The notes: a model not told the origin generated them from the letters alone. Counted from the first letter of the stretch, positions 8,054 to 16,698 are shown. The stretch: DNA of 64,000 nt from Sipunculus nudus (GCA_026874595.1 JAPPUL010000068.1:263001-327000), one strand, 5' to 3'. Numbers and translations: made by a program.

Positions 8054-8139
8054 ATAGTTTATAAAAGTTACCATATTGTCTTATAACAAACCTGCTAAAG
8101 AAGTAAGAAGCGTCTAAATAGTTTATAAAAGTTGCCATA
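8046..8139 (+). repeat. Direct repeat of about 30 bp downstream of lpxA
   Basis: The sequence GTCTAAATAGTTTATAAAAG followed by TT(A/G)CCATA occurs at the lpxA stop and again about 64 bp later. It overlaps the 3' end of lpxA and may be a small duplication. Confidence 0.6.
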
Positions 8140-8194
8140 GGAGATAAGAATAATTATAATTAGCGTTAATCTCGAACAAAGGAAAAAGAAAAAT

Positions 8195-8625
8195 ATGAAT
8201 GAAAATGAAAAGATAGTAAATAAGCTAAATAGTATAATGGAACTTGAGCTTGCAGGAGTTGTAAGGTATACCCATATAATAGGATACCGATAGTAAGCTG
8301 GATGCAAGAGAATGCGCAAGAAAGTTTAGATCATGCACACAAAGCAGGAGAGATGGTGACATTACTTGGAGGGCATCCGTCGTTGAAGATAGGGAGCTTA
8401 CTTGAGACGGAAAAGCATGATATAGGAGACATTTTACGAGAGAGTTTACAACATGAAAAAGAAGCGCTTGGTTACTACTATGAACTTGCCAAGCTAGCAG
8501 AAGAAGCTAACAACGTGATAGTTGGCGAGTATGCAAGGGAGATGATAGTGGGAGAGGAGAAGCATTTAGACGAAGTAAATAAGATGCTAAGGAAACCTGG
8601 CGACATAGACAGGTTTGAAGAATAA
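8195..8625 (+). pseudogene. Bacterioferritin-like gene with internal deletion and frameshift
   Basis: ATG 8195 (GGAAAAAG upstream) opens a frame coding MNENEKIVNKL through ELELAGVVRYTH, the first ferritin helix with its ligand Glu. That frame ends at TAG 8291. A second frame picks up at about 8275 with YNRIPIVSWMQENAQESLDHAH and runs to 8625 with the other ferritin ligands (ESLDHAH, HEKEALG, EEKHLDE). Compared with the family, about eight residues between RYTH and RIPIVSW are missing, and the deletion is not a multiple of three. The diiron four-helix protein therefore cannot be made whole. An internal start at ATG 8302 would give a 107-residue fragment lacking helix one. Iron storage is the ancestral role. 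Confidence 0.75.
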
Positions 8626-8800
8626 AAGGATATAATAAAAGGCTATAAGGAATAAAATAACGTGTAAAGCCATACATCTTATAAGCTGGAATGGTTGTGC
8701 TTAAATAGTTAAAGTAAATAAGATATATAAAGACATAGAAAGTAGCGATAATAAGATAATAAAGATAACAAGAGGTAAAAATAAGAAAAGGAAGGTATAA

Positions 8801-9676
8801 ATGGAAGGACAAAAAGTAGATATAGGGATAATAGGAGGGAGTGGGATATATAAAATAGAAGGAGTTGAGATATTAGAAGAAGTATTACCAAAGACGCCTT
8901 ATGGAACGCCCTCAGATAAGATTGTGATATGCCAGATAGGCAAAAAGCGTGTAGGTTTCTTACCAAGACACGGGGCAGGACACAAGTTTCTACCGACAGA
9001 GATACCGGTAAAAGCGAATATATACGCCCTAAAGAGTCTTGGCGTAAAAAGCATACTAGCAATAAGTGCAGTAGGGAGTTTGGCAGAGGAGATAAGACCG
9101 AAGGATTTAGTAATACCAAATCAAATAATAGACAGGACAAGACAAAGGGCACTATCCTTCTTTGGCGATGGGATAGTGGGGCATGTAAGTTTTGCAGATC
9201 CCTTTTGCAATGAAAAAGGAGAAGCTCTATACTCCTATCTAGACAGGAGAGGTTATAATGCGCATAATAAGGTAACATATTTATGTATGGAAGGTCCCTT
9301 ATTCTCAACGCGAGCTGAAAGTCATTTATACAGGAGTTGGGGATGCGGGATAATAGGGATGACAGCGTTACCTGAGGCAAAGCTTGCGCGCGAGGCGGAA
9401 ATCTGTTATAATATGATAGCCTTATCGACAGATTATGATTGTTGGAATGAGGCAGAGGAACACGTAACGACAGAAATGGTTATAGAAAACATGAATACAA
9501 ATGTTAAAACAATAAAAGGGATATTACCTGATTTATTAAATGAACTTGATTTAAGTAAAGACTGTGGATGTCATCATGCAGCAGAAAACTCTGTGATGAC
9601 CTCGCATGATATGCTTAATGAGAATAAAAAATTGGAGCTTAATTTATTATATGGTAAATATTTTAATAAAGCATAA
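8801..9676 (+). CDS. mtnP: 5'-methylthioadenosine phosphorylase
   Basis: This enzyme cleaves methylthioadenosine with phosphate to adenine and methylthioribose-1-phosphate, recycling purine and sulfur from polyamine synthesis. The start is supported by GGAAGG before ATG 8801. Visible signatures are GIIGGSGIY near the N-terminus, PRHGAGH (phosphate binding), ISAVGSL, and the block MEGPLFSTRAES...GMTALPEAKLAREAE, which is diagnostic of the PNP/MTAP family. At 291 residues the length is normal. TPYGTPSD and the Ser/Thr at the base site favour MTAP over purine nucleoside phosphorylase. The 3' end overlaps the next gene by 26 bases. Confidence 0.93.
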   Translation: MEGQKVDIGIIGGSGIYKIEGVEILEEVLPKTPYGTPSDKIVICQIGKKRVGFLPRHGAGHKFLPTEIPVKANIYALKSLGVKSILAISAVGSLAEEIRPKDLVIPNQIIDRTRQRALSFFGDGIVGHVSFADPFCNEKGEALYSYLDRRGYNAHNKVTYLCMEGPLFSTRAESHLYRSWGCGIIGMTALPEAKLAREAEICYNMIALSTDYDCWNEAEEHVTTEMVIENMNTNVKTIKGILPDLLNELDLSKDCGCHHAAENSVMTSHDMLNENKKLELNLLYGKYFNKA

Positions 9677-10304
9677 GTATTTTGTCCTACTCCTTTTTAT
9701 ACTGCTTTTTTGTTATGCAGAAAGTAGTTATAGCCAAGAGAGCTTAAGAAATGCATCTGAAGGTGTAAATAAAGGGTTAAATAAAGGCTTAAAGCAGGAT
9801 AAAAGTCTAGAGGATAAAGGAACAGATAAGAATATTAAAAATAAAAAGAAGGAGGAGAAAAAGCTAGAAGTAGATAAATCTAAAGACAAAGAAAAGATAT
9901 ATATAGAAAGAGAGAAAGAAGAAGTGTATGATGATCCGCTGCCGGGACGAAAATTTCCAAGTATACTAGAGCCAAACAAAGGGGAATATCGCGAGAGTAA
10001 ATTCAGACGATTTGATATAATATTTTTTCTAGCTTACCCTGTATTTGTAGCTTATCAATATATTATAAACGAAGTAGTTAGCAGAACCTACGCAATAAAC
10101 GGACAGGCAAAAGGAACATTTTCTCTTAATCAAAATTTATATATCTTCCTTTCTAGTGTTATACTAGGAATAGCGGTGGCCTATGAGGATTATAAAGCAG
10201 TTTGGAATGACAAAAATCCAACGGGGCTACATAATAGTAATGAGGGTAAATTAATAACAGAAGAGAGTAATTTTTCAATAGTGTTATTACAAATAGATTT
10301 TTAG
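9651..10304 (+). CDS. Exported charged protein, function unknown
   Basis: I take ATG 9651 as the start (GGAG about 13 bases upstream); the in-frame ATG at 9606 lies deep inside the previous gene. From 9651 the protein opens with MVNILIKHKYF, a hydrophobic core and an AESSYSQ cleavage region, so it is exported. A stretch of about 70 residues rich in Lys, Glu and Asp follows. Two hydrophobic segments near residues 125-150 and 165-182 suggest membrane association, then a short polar tail. It lies between mtnP and lspA and is probably co-transcribed with them. No family is recognised. Confidence 0.7.
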   Translation: MVNILIKHKYFVLLLFILLFCYAESSYSQESLRNASEGVNKGLNKGLKQDKSLEDKGTDKNIKNKKKEEKKLEVDKSKDKEKIYIEREKEEVYDDPLPGRKFPSILEPNKGEYRESKFRRFDIIFFLAYPVFVAYQYIINEVVSRTYAINGQAKGTFSLNQNLYIFLSSVILGIAVAYEDYKAVWNDKNPTGLHNSNEGKLITEESNFSIVLLQIDF

Positions 10305-10332
10305 GAAAACACACAATACGAGGTAAAAAGAA

Positions 10333-10887
10333 TTGGAACGGCAAGACATAATCAAATGGATACCTTTGTGTACAATAGGTCTGGTACTATTTTTAGATCA
10401 ACTAACAAAAGTACTTGTAATAAAGAACATGGAACTATATGAGGCAATAAGCGTGCTTGGGGAATATGTACAGATACGGTTTATATTGAATCAAGGGATG
10501 GCGTTTGGTATTTTTGCAGACTTAGATAAAAGTGTAAAAGATGTTCTTTTCACAACGATAACCGTAGTCTCAATAGCAATTGTAATATACTATTATAGTA
10601 TGGTACACAAAGAGCATTCATGGAGCAGATTTTACTTTGCACTAATACTTGGTGGAGCGCTTGGAAATTTAACAGATAAGCTTTTTGGACATATAATATT
10701 CAGAGGAGAATTCAAATTGTTCTATGGGCAAGTAGTAGATTTTATAGATATCGGCATAGGCTCTTATCGTTGGGCAACTTTCAACTTAGCTGACATAACT
10801 ATTTCAATTGGCGTATTTGCTCTAATCTATATAATATTATTTCGGAAGGACCAAGATATAATACATTACAAGACAATAGAAGAATAA
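10333..10887 (+). CDS. lspA: Lipoprotein signal peptidase (signal peptidase II)
   Basis: LspA cleaves prolipoproteins before the lipidated Cys in the inner membrane. The start is a TTG at 10333 with GAGGT upstream. Four membrane segments can be drawn. The family motifs are in order: DQLTK, NQGMAFG, GGALGNLTDK (first catalytic Asp), VVDFID, and FNLADITI (second catalytic Asp). The length of 184 residues is slightly above average because of a longer loop around GHIIFRGEF. It would process the many lipoproteins in this window (818, 2051, 3290, 5501, 18905, 30964). Confidence 0.95.
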   Translation: MERQDIIKWIPLCTIGLVLFLDQLTKVLVIKNMELYEAISVLGEYVQIRFILNQGMAFGIFADLDKSVKDVLFTTITVVSIAIVIYYYSMVHKEHSWSRFYFALILGGALGNLTDKLFGHIIFRGEFKLFYGQVVDFIDIGIGSYRWATFNLADITISIGVFALIYIILFRKDQDIIHYKTIEE

Positions 10888-10941
10888 TAGATTAGAGTAA
10901 AAACATACTGATAGACAAAAGGTTGTTGATTTTGAATTAAT

Positions 10942-11733
10942 TTGAAGTTAATTAAAGAAAGCTTTAAAACGATGCAAGATAATAGTTACAAAGAATTAAA
11001 AGATTCTGATTATACTAAATGGTTTTCAGAAGAATATAAAGATGATAATAACTATAAAACCTTTAATAAATCGTTTAAAAAGATACAAAAACGCAATATA
11101 GAAATCCCAACAAACATAAAAAAGCCAAAAATAAAGTCCAACGCCTCCAAAGTTACAAAAGCAAAAGGGCCCAAAAATCCAAAAATAAAAAAGATAACAA
11201 AAGATAAAAACCCACTAAAAAGTAACAAAGTATTAAATGACGAGCCTGACACTAGTAAAGAAATGGAAATAAATGTTTTAAAGACAGGGCAAAAGTTTAA
11301 AATAGAAGACAAAGAGCTTTTATATACGTGGCTTGAAGCAAATCCAATTTATGATAAAGACAGGGCAAAAGATAGGGAATTAGAAGTTAAACCTAAAAAA
11401 GGGATTGAGTTAGAACAAGATGCAAGTAATCTTGAAAATAATCTTATAGTAACTAAATCACTAGATCTACATAATCACACAGTGAAGGAAGCTATTGCAC
11501 TATTAAGACACACCATTTTAAAAGCAAGATACCACAATGATAAAGTATTTAAGATTATACATGGTAAAGGTAAACATTCTAAAGACAAAAAGCCAATTTT
11601 AAAAGAAGCTGTACAAGCCTGGCTTGAATCGGAAGAAGGAAAGAAATTAATTATGAGATATAAGGAGGCACCAAAAATATATGGAGGCAGTGGCACTACG
11701 CTAGTGTGGTTACGCCAAACAAAGTCAACCTAA
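10942..11733 (+). CDS. Smr-domain protein
   Basis: The C-terminal 90 residues form an Smr domain: LDLHNHTVKEAI, then VFKIIHGKGKHS and a Thr/Leu-Val-Trp-Leu end strand. These LDLH and HGKG motifs define the MutS2/Smr nuclease-like fold that binds or cuts nucleic acid. The first 150 residues are Lys/Asp-rich and low in complexity. The frame opens at TTG 10942 without a clear ribosome site; ATG 10972 (MQDNSYKELK) is a reasonable alternative. It follows lspA by 54 bases in the same direction. Stand-alone Smr proteins act in ribosome rescue or DNA processing; which applies here cannot be told. Confidence 0.85.
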   Translation: MKLIKESFKTMQDNSYKELKDSDYTKWFSEEYKDDNNYKTFNKSFKKIQKRNIEIPTNIKKPKIKSNASKVTKAKGPKNPKIKKITKDKNPLKSNKVLNDEPDTSKEMEINVLKTGQKFKIEDKELLYTWLEANPIYDKDRAKDRELEVKPKKGIELEQDASNLENNLIVTKSLDLHNHTVKEAIALLRHTILKARYHNDKVFKIIHGKGKHSKDKKPILKEAVQAWLESEEGKKLIMRYKEAPKIYGGSGTTLVWLRQTKST

Positions 11734-11736
11734 AGA

Positions 11737-12825
11737 TTAAGGCACATCGTTATTATTATTATCTTCACGCGGAAAATCTAAAATGACTCCAAGAGACTTT
11801 AAACTAATATAAGCATTTTGCTTAACCTCTAATGAATAGTCATTAGAGTAGACGTGCAGAAGAAACGGAATAATACGCTTATCTTTAAACTTTCCTAAAG
11901 CTAAGGCAACATAAGCACGAACTGACTCATTCTTATCGAACAATACATCAACCAAATGGTTTATAATCTCAGGATACTGAAGTTTAGCAAGCCCCCAAAC
12001 AGCGCTAACCCTAACCTTATAGTGTTTATCATTCAAGGCAAATATTAAAGGTTTTAAAGCAAGCAAAGACCCAATAATCCCAATAGCTCTAACAGCCTGA
12101 TTTCTAACATTAAAGTCATCTTCAGAAACAAGCTTAAAAATATGTTTAATAGCTTTATGAGCCTTAAGTCTGGCAAGAGAGCGCACGGAATTAATAAGGA
12201 CTTTTGAATCATCATCATCTAGAGCCTGTATTAGAAAATCAACAATAACGTTGCGAGCACGCGAGAAATAGTATTGCCCAAGAAAAAGAGCAGCAAGCCG
12301 GCGTTTAAGAGTATTAGTATCATAAATCAAGATGTATATATTGTTTCTAATTTTCCTATCTTCGATATTATTCATAACTTCCAAGTTATGCTTTTTGAGG
12401 ATATTAGAAGAGAGGTCCTCAAGTTTTTGTTTATAATCGTTTTTTTGGAGCTTACCTTTTGTTAAGGAGTTAATATTTGAGTTTGCTTTCTTTTTTTTGT
12501 CTTCTTTGTCTTCTTTGTCCTCTTTGTCTTCTTTGTCTTCTTTGTCCTCTTTGTCTTCTTTGTCTTCTTTGTCTTCTTTGTCTTCTTTGTCTTCTTTGTC
12601 TTCTTTGTCTTCTTTGTCCTCTTTGTCCTCTTTGTCCTCTTTGTCTTCTTTGTCCTCTGTCTTTGGAGCACTTATTTTGTTACTATCGTAAGGATTGCTT
12701 TTGTCAAGTGGATTGTCCTGTTCTTGGTTTTGACTATTAATCTCTTCTACTGCATAACACAATGCAGTAGAAGAAATTAAATATAAAAGAGTAAACAAAG
12801 CTAAACAATAAATCCGAGTAATCAT
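11737..12825 (-). CDS. Exported HEAT-repeat protein with EDK tandem repeat
   Basis: A signal peptide (MITRIYCLALF..., cleavage near CYAVEE) starts the 362-residue protein. A polar linker then contains 18 perfect EDK tripeptides coded by a 9-bp tandem repeat (12496-12657), followed by KKKKAN. The C-terminal 200 residues are helical repeats of HEAT type, about 30 residues each, with the R..A...L pattern (for example NQAVRAIGIIGS, RVSAVWGLAKL, RAYVALALGKF). Such repeats scaffold protein contacts, here probably in the periplasm. The charged linker should be extended and length-variable, since the 9-bp units can be gained or lost without breaking the frame. It converges with the Smr gene, leaving three bases between stops. 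Confidence 0.85.
   Translation of the reverse strand: MITRIYCLALFTLLYLISSTALCYAVEEINSQNQEQDNPLDKSNPYDSNKISAPKTEDKEDKEDKEDKEDKEDKEDKEDKEDKEDKEDKEDKEDKEDKEDKEDKEDKEDKKKKANSNINSLTKGKLQKNDYKQKLEDLSSNILKKHNLEVMNNIEDRKIRNNIYILIYDTNTLKRRLAALFLGQYYFSRARNVIVDFLIQALDDDDSKVLINSVRSLARLKAHKAIKHIFKLVSEDDFNVRNQAVRAIGIIGSLLALKPLIFALNDKHYKVRVSAVWGLAKLQYPEIINHLVDVLFDKNESVRAYVALALGKFKDKRIIPFLLHVYSNDYSLEVKQNAYISLKSLGVILDFPREDNNNNDVP
12496..12657 (-). repeat. 9-bp tandem repeat, 18 copies
   Basis: On the + strand the unit is TTTGTC(T/C)TC, repeated 18 times without interruption. It lies in frame inside the HEAT-repeat gene and codes the EDK tract. Confidence 0.97.
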
Positions 12826-12880
12826 AATAAATATATCCTGTAACTAAGGGGCAAGTTTATATAAAAATATAGACACTAGT

Positions 12881-12909
12881 TTGACAAAATAATAACCAAG
12901 GGTTAGATT
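12881..12909 (+). promoter_or_regulatory. Sigma-70-type promoter for prfB
   Basis: TTGACA at 12881-12886 and TAGATT at 12904-12909 are spaced by 17 bases and lie 69 bases before the GTG start of prfB. Confidence 0.65.
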
Positions 12910-12977
12910 TTTTTGTAAAAAAAGTTAAGTCAATTCTTAAAAGGGTTTTGATAAGAATATAACATTAGGATAAATAA

Positions 12978-14091
12978 GTGCATAAAATTATAAAAGAGAG
13001 ATTAGACGAACTAAAAGAAGGGCTTTTAAAGCGCTGGAGGTTACTTTGAATTAGACGAAGCAAAAGAGAAGATAAAAGAGATAGAGATTAAAATGTCCAA
13101 GCCTGGCTTTTGGGAAGCGAAGGAAGAGGCCAATAAATATACAAAAAATCTAAAACAGTTAAAGAATAAAACGAGCAGTTGGGAAAGCCTAAGGAATGAA
13201 ATTGTAGAAGGACTTGAGCTTCTGGAGATTACAGAAGAGGGAGACGAAGAGAGTTTATCTATTTTGGAAGGGCTTTTAAAAGAGCTTGAAGACAAGTATC
13301 AAGAGCTTGAATTTAAGGTTATGATGAATGAGGCAGAAGATATAAATAATGCCTTTTTATCAATAAACGCAGGAGCAGGAGGGACAGAGGCATGTGATTG
13401 GGTAAATATGCTACAAAGGATGTACATGAGATGGAGCGTATTAAGAGGCTATGAGGTTGAGACAGTAGATTATCTTGAGGGCGAAGAAGCCGGAACAAAA
13501 AACGTAACTTTATTAATAAAGGGGGAATACGCATACGGATATTTACGCAGTGAAATAGGAGTACATAGACTAGTAAGGCTCTCCCCCTTTGATTCAAACA
13601 AAAGACGTCATACATCTTTTGCCTCAGTATACACATTCCCCGAAATAGATAACAAAATAGACATAGAAATAAACATGAACGAGTTAAGAATAGACACCTA
13701 CCGAGCCCAAGGAGCAGGTGGTCAGCACGTAAATACAACGGACTCAGCTGTAAGAATAACTCACCTCCCAACAAATATCACAGTTCAATGTCAAAACGAC
13801 AGATCACAGCATAAAAATAAAGAAAACGCATTTAAAGTCCTAAAAGGAAGACTATATAATCATTATAAAGAAGAGCGAGAGATAGAAAGGGCAAAAGATG
13901 AAGGTACAAAATCCGAAATATCCTGGGGTTCACAAATAAGGTCATACATACTCCAACCGTATATGTTAGTAAAGGATCACAGAACAAATTTTGAAGTTGG
14001 AGACGTCGATAGCGTATTGGAAGGACGCCTGCTTGATGAGTTTATAACAAGCTATCTAAAACTGTTTACTCGAAAAGGGAATGGACAGTAA
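12978..14091 (+). CDS. prfB: Peptide chain release factor 2 with programmed +1 frameshift
   Basis: RF2 releases the peptide at UGA and UAA codons. The gene starts at GTG 12978 (TTAGGA upstream) with 23 codons up to CTT 13044-13046, then an in-frame TGA at 13047-13049. Reading continues in the +1 frame from GAA 13048. The site has all the known parts of the RF2 autoregulatory frameshift: GGAGG acting as an internal Shine-Dalgarno, three bases, then CTT TGA. After the shift the protein has the coiled N-domain, the SPF anticodon-like tripeptide (RLSPFDS), and the catalytic GGQ (GAGGQHVNTTDSAVR). Low RF2 favours the shift and so restores the factor. The frame from 13093 alone would miss the first part of the protein. 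Confidence 0.95.
13036..13050 (+). promoter_or_regulatory. RF2 programmed frameshift site
   Basis: GGAGG (13036-13040), TTA, CTT (13044-13046), TGA (13047-13049). The spacing matches the classical bacterial RF2 shift signal, and the downstream frame from 13048 continues the RF2 homology. Confidence 0.95.
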
Positions 14092-14560
14092 TAGTTATAA
14101 GTAATTATGATAAATTATTTTTTTTCCTTGACAGGTTAAATGAATTTATCTAAATTGAAAGAGATGATTTTTAGGCATGCAGATGAAATATAAGTAAATA
14201 GTTAATATACATTTAAAGATGTGGATGAGAATGGTAGAGGGGTAGATATGAGCTGCATGAGATGGTTGGAGGCTATTTTAGTGAGTTGAGGAAGGGATTA
14301 GGAGGAAGGGATTAGGAGGAAGGGATTAGGAGGAAGGGATTAGGAGGAAGGGATTAGGAGGAAGGGATTAGGAGGAGGGATTAGGAGAAGGAAAATGCTT
14401 AAAAAGCTTAGTGCATTTCTAAATAAATTGTGTGTGACATAGACTGGGAGGGGAAATGTCATGTACGATTTATTTATGTTGCACAAAAAGGGTAGCAGAG
14501 AATGAGTAAGAGAATGAGTATAAGTTGTGGGTGTAACTACGGGTGTAGCCAGAGGCAAAT
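14092..14560. other. Long leader region with a 14-bp tandem repeat
   Basis: The 469 bases hold a promoter-like pair, TTGACA at 14128-14133 and TAAATT at 14151-14156 (17-base spacing), then about 400 bases without a convincing gene. The 14-bp repeat at 14288-14384 lies inside. If the promoter serves the gene at 14561, the mRNA has an unusually long purine-rich leader. Confidence 0.5.
14288..14384 (+). repeat. 14-bp tandem repeat, six perfect copies plus one variant
   Basis: The unit GAGGAAGGGATTAG occurs at 14288, 14302, 14316, 14330, 14344 and 14358, then once with a base missing (14372-14384). Each unit contains a Shine-Dalgarno-like GAGGAAGGG. Confidence 0.95.
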
Positions 14561-15058
14561 ATGCTTACACCGACTATCTTAGCATCACTCACAATACTTT
14601 ACATACTATCAAATCCAGTATACAGTAAAGTAGGAAGTGATATACCTGCCGAAAGGATAAATCTTGAGAGTATAAATAGCTCCCAAAATTTAATTACTTC
14701 GAATACAAAATCTAAAACAAGTAAAAAAACAGATATAAAAGATGGATTAAATGATAAATTAGATAAGAGCCTAAAACCAAAAGAAGAGCTACAATTGCCT
14801 AAGAAGGGTTCTCAGATTGGTCTGGCAGTGGGTAATGACGCAGCGAAGTTTTACAAGCGTGGATTTTTAAAAGATGTAGAGCCTGAGGACAATGTATTGG
14901 AAGAGATTTTTGAGGAAGGACATATAAAGCTGTTTAGTATATTTGGGTTTAATGTATATATAAGATTTAATAAACGAGAGAGGGGAGAAGGGCGAGGGTA
15001 TCGTTTTAGAGAAGCGGTTATGGAAGATCATACAAGGCGTAACAGATTAAGAGATTAA
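14561..15058 (+). CDS. Exported hypothetical protein
   Basis: ATG 14561 follows AGAGG. The N-terminus (MLTPTILASLTILYIL, cleavage near VYSKVG) is a signal peptide without a lipobox. The following 70 residues are Ser/Lys/Asp-rich and probably unstructured. A more ordered C-terminal part contains GFLKDVEPEDNVLEEIFEEG and an aromatic strand, and ends strongly basic. At 165 residues it matches no family I know. It stands upstream of rpiB with 74 bases between, in the same direction. Confidence 0.65.
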   Translation: MLTPTILASLTILYILSNPVYSKVGSDIPAERINLESINSSQNLITSNTKSKTSKKTDIKDGLNDKLDKSLKPKEELQLPKKGSQIGLAVGNDAAKFYKRGFLKDVEPEDNVLEEIFEEGHIKLFSIFGFNVYIRFNKRERGEGRGYRFREAVMEDHTRRNRLRD

Positions 15059-15132
15059 CGGTTTGCTTAGGGTATGAATTTTTAGAGAACGCTATTAAGG
15101 GACAAATTTATAAGTTAGAAAAATTAAGAAAT

Positions 15133-15591
15133 ATGAAGATATCGCTTGGGTCAGATCATGCAGGATATAAGCTTAAAGGTAGTATACTAGAGCATTTAAA
15201 TAAGAGAGTATTAGATGGAAAGCTAATAGAATGCATAGATTACGGAACTAATGGGACAGAGGAGAGGGTAGACTATCCGGATTATGTATCAAAGGCAGCG
15301 GAGGCGGTGATAAAAGGGGAAGTAGATATGAGTATAGTTATATGCGGTTCTGGGATTGGGGCTAGTATAGTAGCAAACAAGATAAATGGTATTCGTGCGG
15401 CACTTTGTACGACAGAAGAGCTTGCAATACTCTCTCGCGAACACAATAATGCAAATGTACTTGCATTGGGGCAGAGGATATTAGATAAAGAACTAGCACT
15501 TAAGATAGTTGACAAATGGCTTATAACAAAATTTAAAGGAGGACGGCACAAAATAAGAATAGATAAGATAGATAAATTAGAAAATAGATAA
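15133..15591 (+). CDS. rpiB: Ribose-5-phosphate isomerase B
   Basis: RpiB interconverts ribose-5-phosphate and ribulose-5-phosphate in the pentose phosphate pathway. It shows GSDHAGYKLK at the N-terminus, DYPDYV, the active-site block CGSGIGASIVANKINGIRAAL (around residues 71-91), SREHNNANVLALGQR and the C-terminal FKGGRHKIRI. The Cys of CGSG is the usual catalytic base of the RpiB type. Length (152) is normal. The last codons lie in a 16-bp tandem repeat, so the extreme C-terminus (DKLENR) is repeat-derived. ATG 15133 has only a weak ribosome site. Confidence 0.95.
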   Translation: MKISLGSDHAGYKLKGSILEHLNKRVLDGKLIECIDYGTNGTEERVDYPDYVSKAAEAVIKGEVDMSIVICGSGIGASIVANKINGIRAALCTTEELAILSREHNNANVLALGQRILDKELALKIVDKWLITKFKGGRHKIRIDKIDKLENR

Positions 15592-15634
15592 ATTAGAAAA
15601 TAGATAAATTAGAAAATAGATAAATTAGAAAATA
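15571..15634 (+). repeat. 16-bp tandem repeat, four perfect copies, at rpiB 3' end
   Basis: The unit GATAAATTAGAAAATA starts at 15571, 15587, 15603 and 15619. The first copy codes the last residues of RpiB and the second holds its stop codon. Confidence 0.95.
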
Positions 15635-15689
15635 AACAAGAACCACAAAAAAACATCAAAAAGACAATAAATCACTAAATAAATTAAAG

Positions 15690-16568
15690 ATGATAACTTC
15701 TAAAACGGCGTTATATGGTATACTGGGCAATCCTGTTGGGCACTCACTATCTCCACAAATGCACAATATAGGATTTCGATATCACAATCTAAATGCAGTG
15801 TATGTAGCCTTTGAGGTCAAGTTAGAAGACCTTGAATTTAGTCTAAATGGCTGTAGGGGGCTTGGGATTAAGGGACTTAGTGTAACTATTCCGTACAAGG
15901 AAAAGGTAATAAAATATTTAGATACTCTAGATGAGCATGCAAAGAAGATAGGAGCAGTTAATACAATCTTAAACGAAGCTGGGAAATTGACAGGTTATAA
16001 TACAGATGGTCTTGGAGCTTATGAGGCTATAGTTTCACGAGAAGACATAAGCGGCAAGTCTATTTTCATAATAGGGAATGGGGGAACAGCAAAAGCGATT
16101 GTGCATGCATTAGTTAGTAAGGTTATGGGAATAGACATAATGGTATGCGGGCGTAGTCGTAAAAAGCTTGAAGTTTTTATAAAGGATGTAAAAAAGAGTT
16201 ATCCAGAAGCAAGACTTAGTTTTTGCACATACGAAGATGAGGGAGTTGATATTTTAGTTACAAGGAGCAAAGTGATAATAAACACAACACCGATAGGGAT
16301 GGCTGGTTATGATGCTGGTTATGATATAAAAGAGAATATTCCGCTACCGCTTGAGACGCTATTATGTAAAGAACATATATTATTTGATGCAGTATATAAA
16401 CCATTGGAGACCAATTTTTTAAGAATTGGCAAAGCCAAGGGAGCGGTTATAATAAACGGTCTTGAACTTCTTCTAAATCAAGGGATATTACAATTTGAGT
16501 TATGGACGGGGCTTAAGGCTCCCAAAGAAAAGATGTACAAAGCACTATATGAGAATATCAGTATATGA
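15690..16568 (+). CDS. aroE: Shikimate dehydrogenase
   Basis: AroE reduces 3-dehydroshikimate to shikimate with NADPH in aromatic amino acid synthesis. The N-terminal substrate domain has GNPVGHSLSPQMHN and the catalytic Lys in VTIPYKEKV, followed by GAVNTI and GYNTDGLGA. The nucleotide-binding domain has IIGNGGTAKAIV, then a CGRSRKK loop that suits NADP. INTTPIGM, DAVYKPLET and NGLELLLNQG complete the family pattern. Length is 292. It follows rpiB in the same direction; the gap holds the 16-bp repeats. No other shikimate gene is in the window. Confidence 0.94.
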   Translation: MITSKTALYGILGNPVGHSLSPQMHNIGFRYHNLNAVYVAFEVKLEDLEFSLNGCRGLGIKGLSVTIPYKEKVIKYLDTLDEHAKKIGAVNTILNEAGKLTGYNTDGLGAYEAIVSREDISGKSIFIIGNGGTAKAIVHALVSKVMGIDIMVCGRSRKKLEVFIKDVKKSYPEARLSFCTYEDEGVDILVTRSKVIINTTPIGMAGYDAGYDIKENIPLPLETLLCKEHILFDAVYKPLETNFLRIGKAKGAVIINGLELLLNQGILQFELWTGLKAPKEKMYKALYENISI

Positions 16569-16624
16569 GAATATAGAAAAATAGTTATTCTTAGTGTTTA
16601 AGTTAAGGCGTTAAGTTAAGGAAG

Positions 16625-16698
16625 TAGCGGTGCAGGGATTCGAACCCCGGACACGTGGATTATGATTCCACTGCTCTAACCAACTGAGCTACACCGCC
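16625..16698 (-). tRNA. tRNA-Met (CAT), elongator type
   Basis: On the - strand the molecule begins GGCGGTGTAGCTCAGTTGG and forms all four arms. The anticodon loop is ATCATAA with anticodon CAT, and the T-arm has GGTTCGAATCC. Acceptor G1 pairs with U72 and the discriminator is A. CCA is not encoded. A CAT tRNA could also be the lysidine-modified Ile tRNA, but the body resembles elongator tRNA-Met. Confidence 0.9.

Noticed and set aside
12477-12740. Leu/Cys- and Ser-rich frames on the + strand opposite the EDK repeat
   Set aside because: They are translations of the 9-bp repeat in other frames; the signal-peptide and HEAT frame on the - strand is the gene.
14288-14384. CRISPR-like repeat array
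   Set aside because: The 14-bp units are contiguous with no spacers and no cas genes are present. The same holds for the repeats at 4325, 12496, 15571 and 45740.
16625-16698. tRNA-Ile with lysidine at CAT
   Set aside because: The arms resemble elongator tRNA-Met more closely; a tilS-dependent identity cannot be shown from the sequence.
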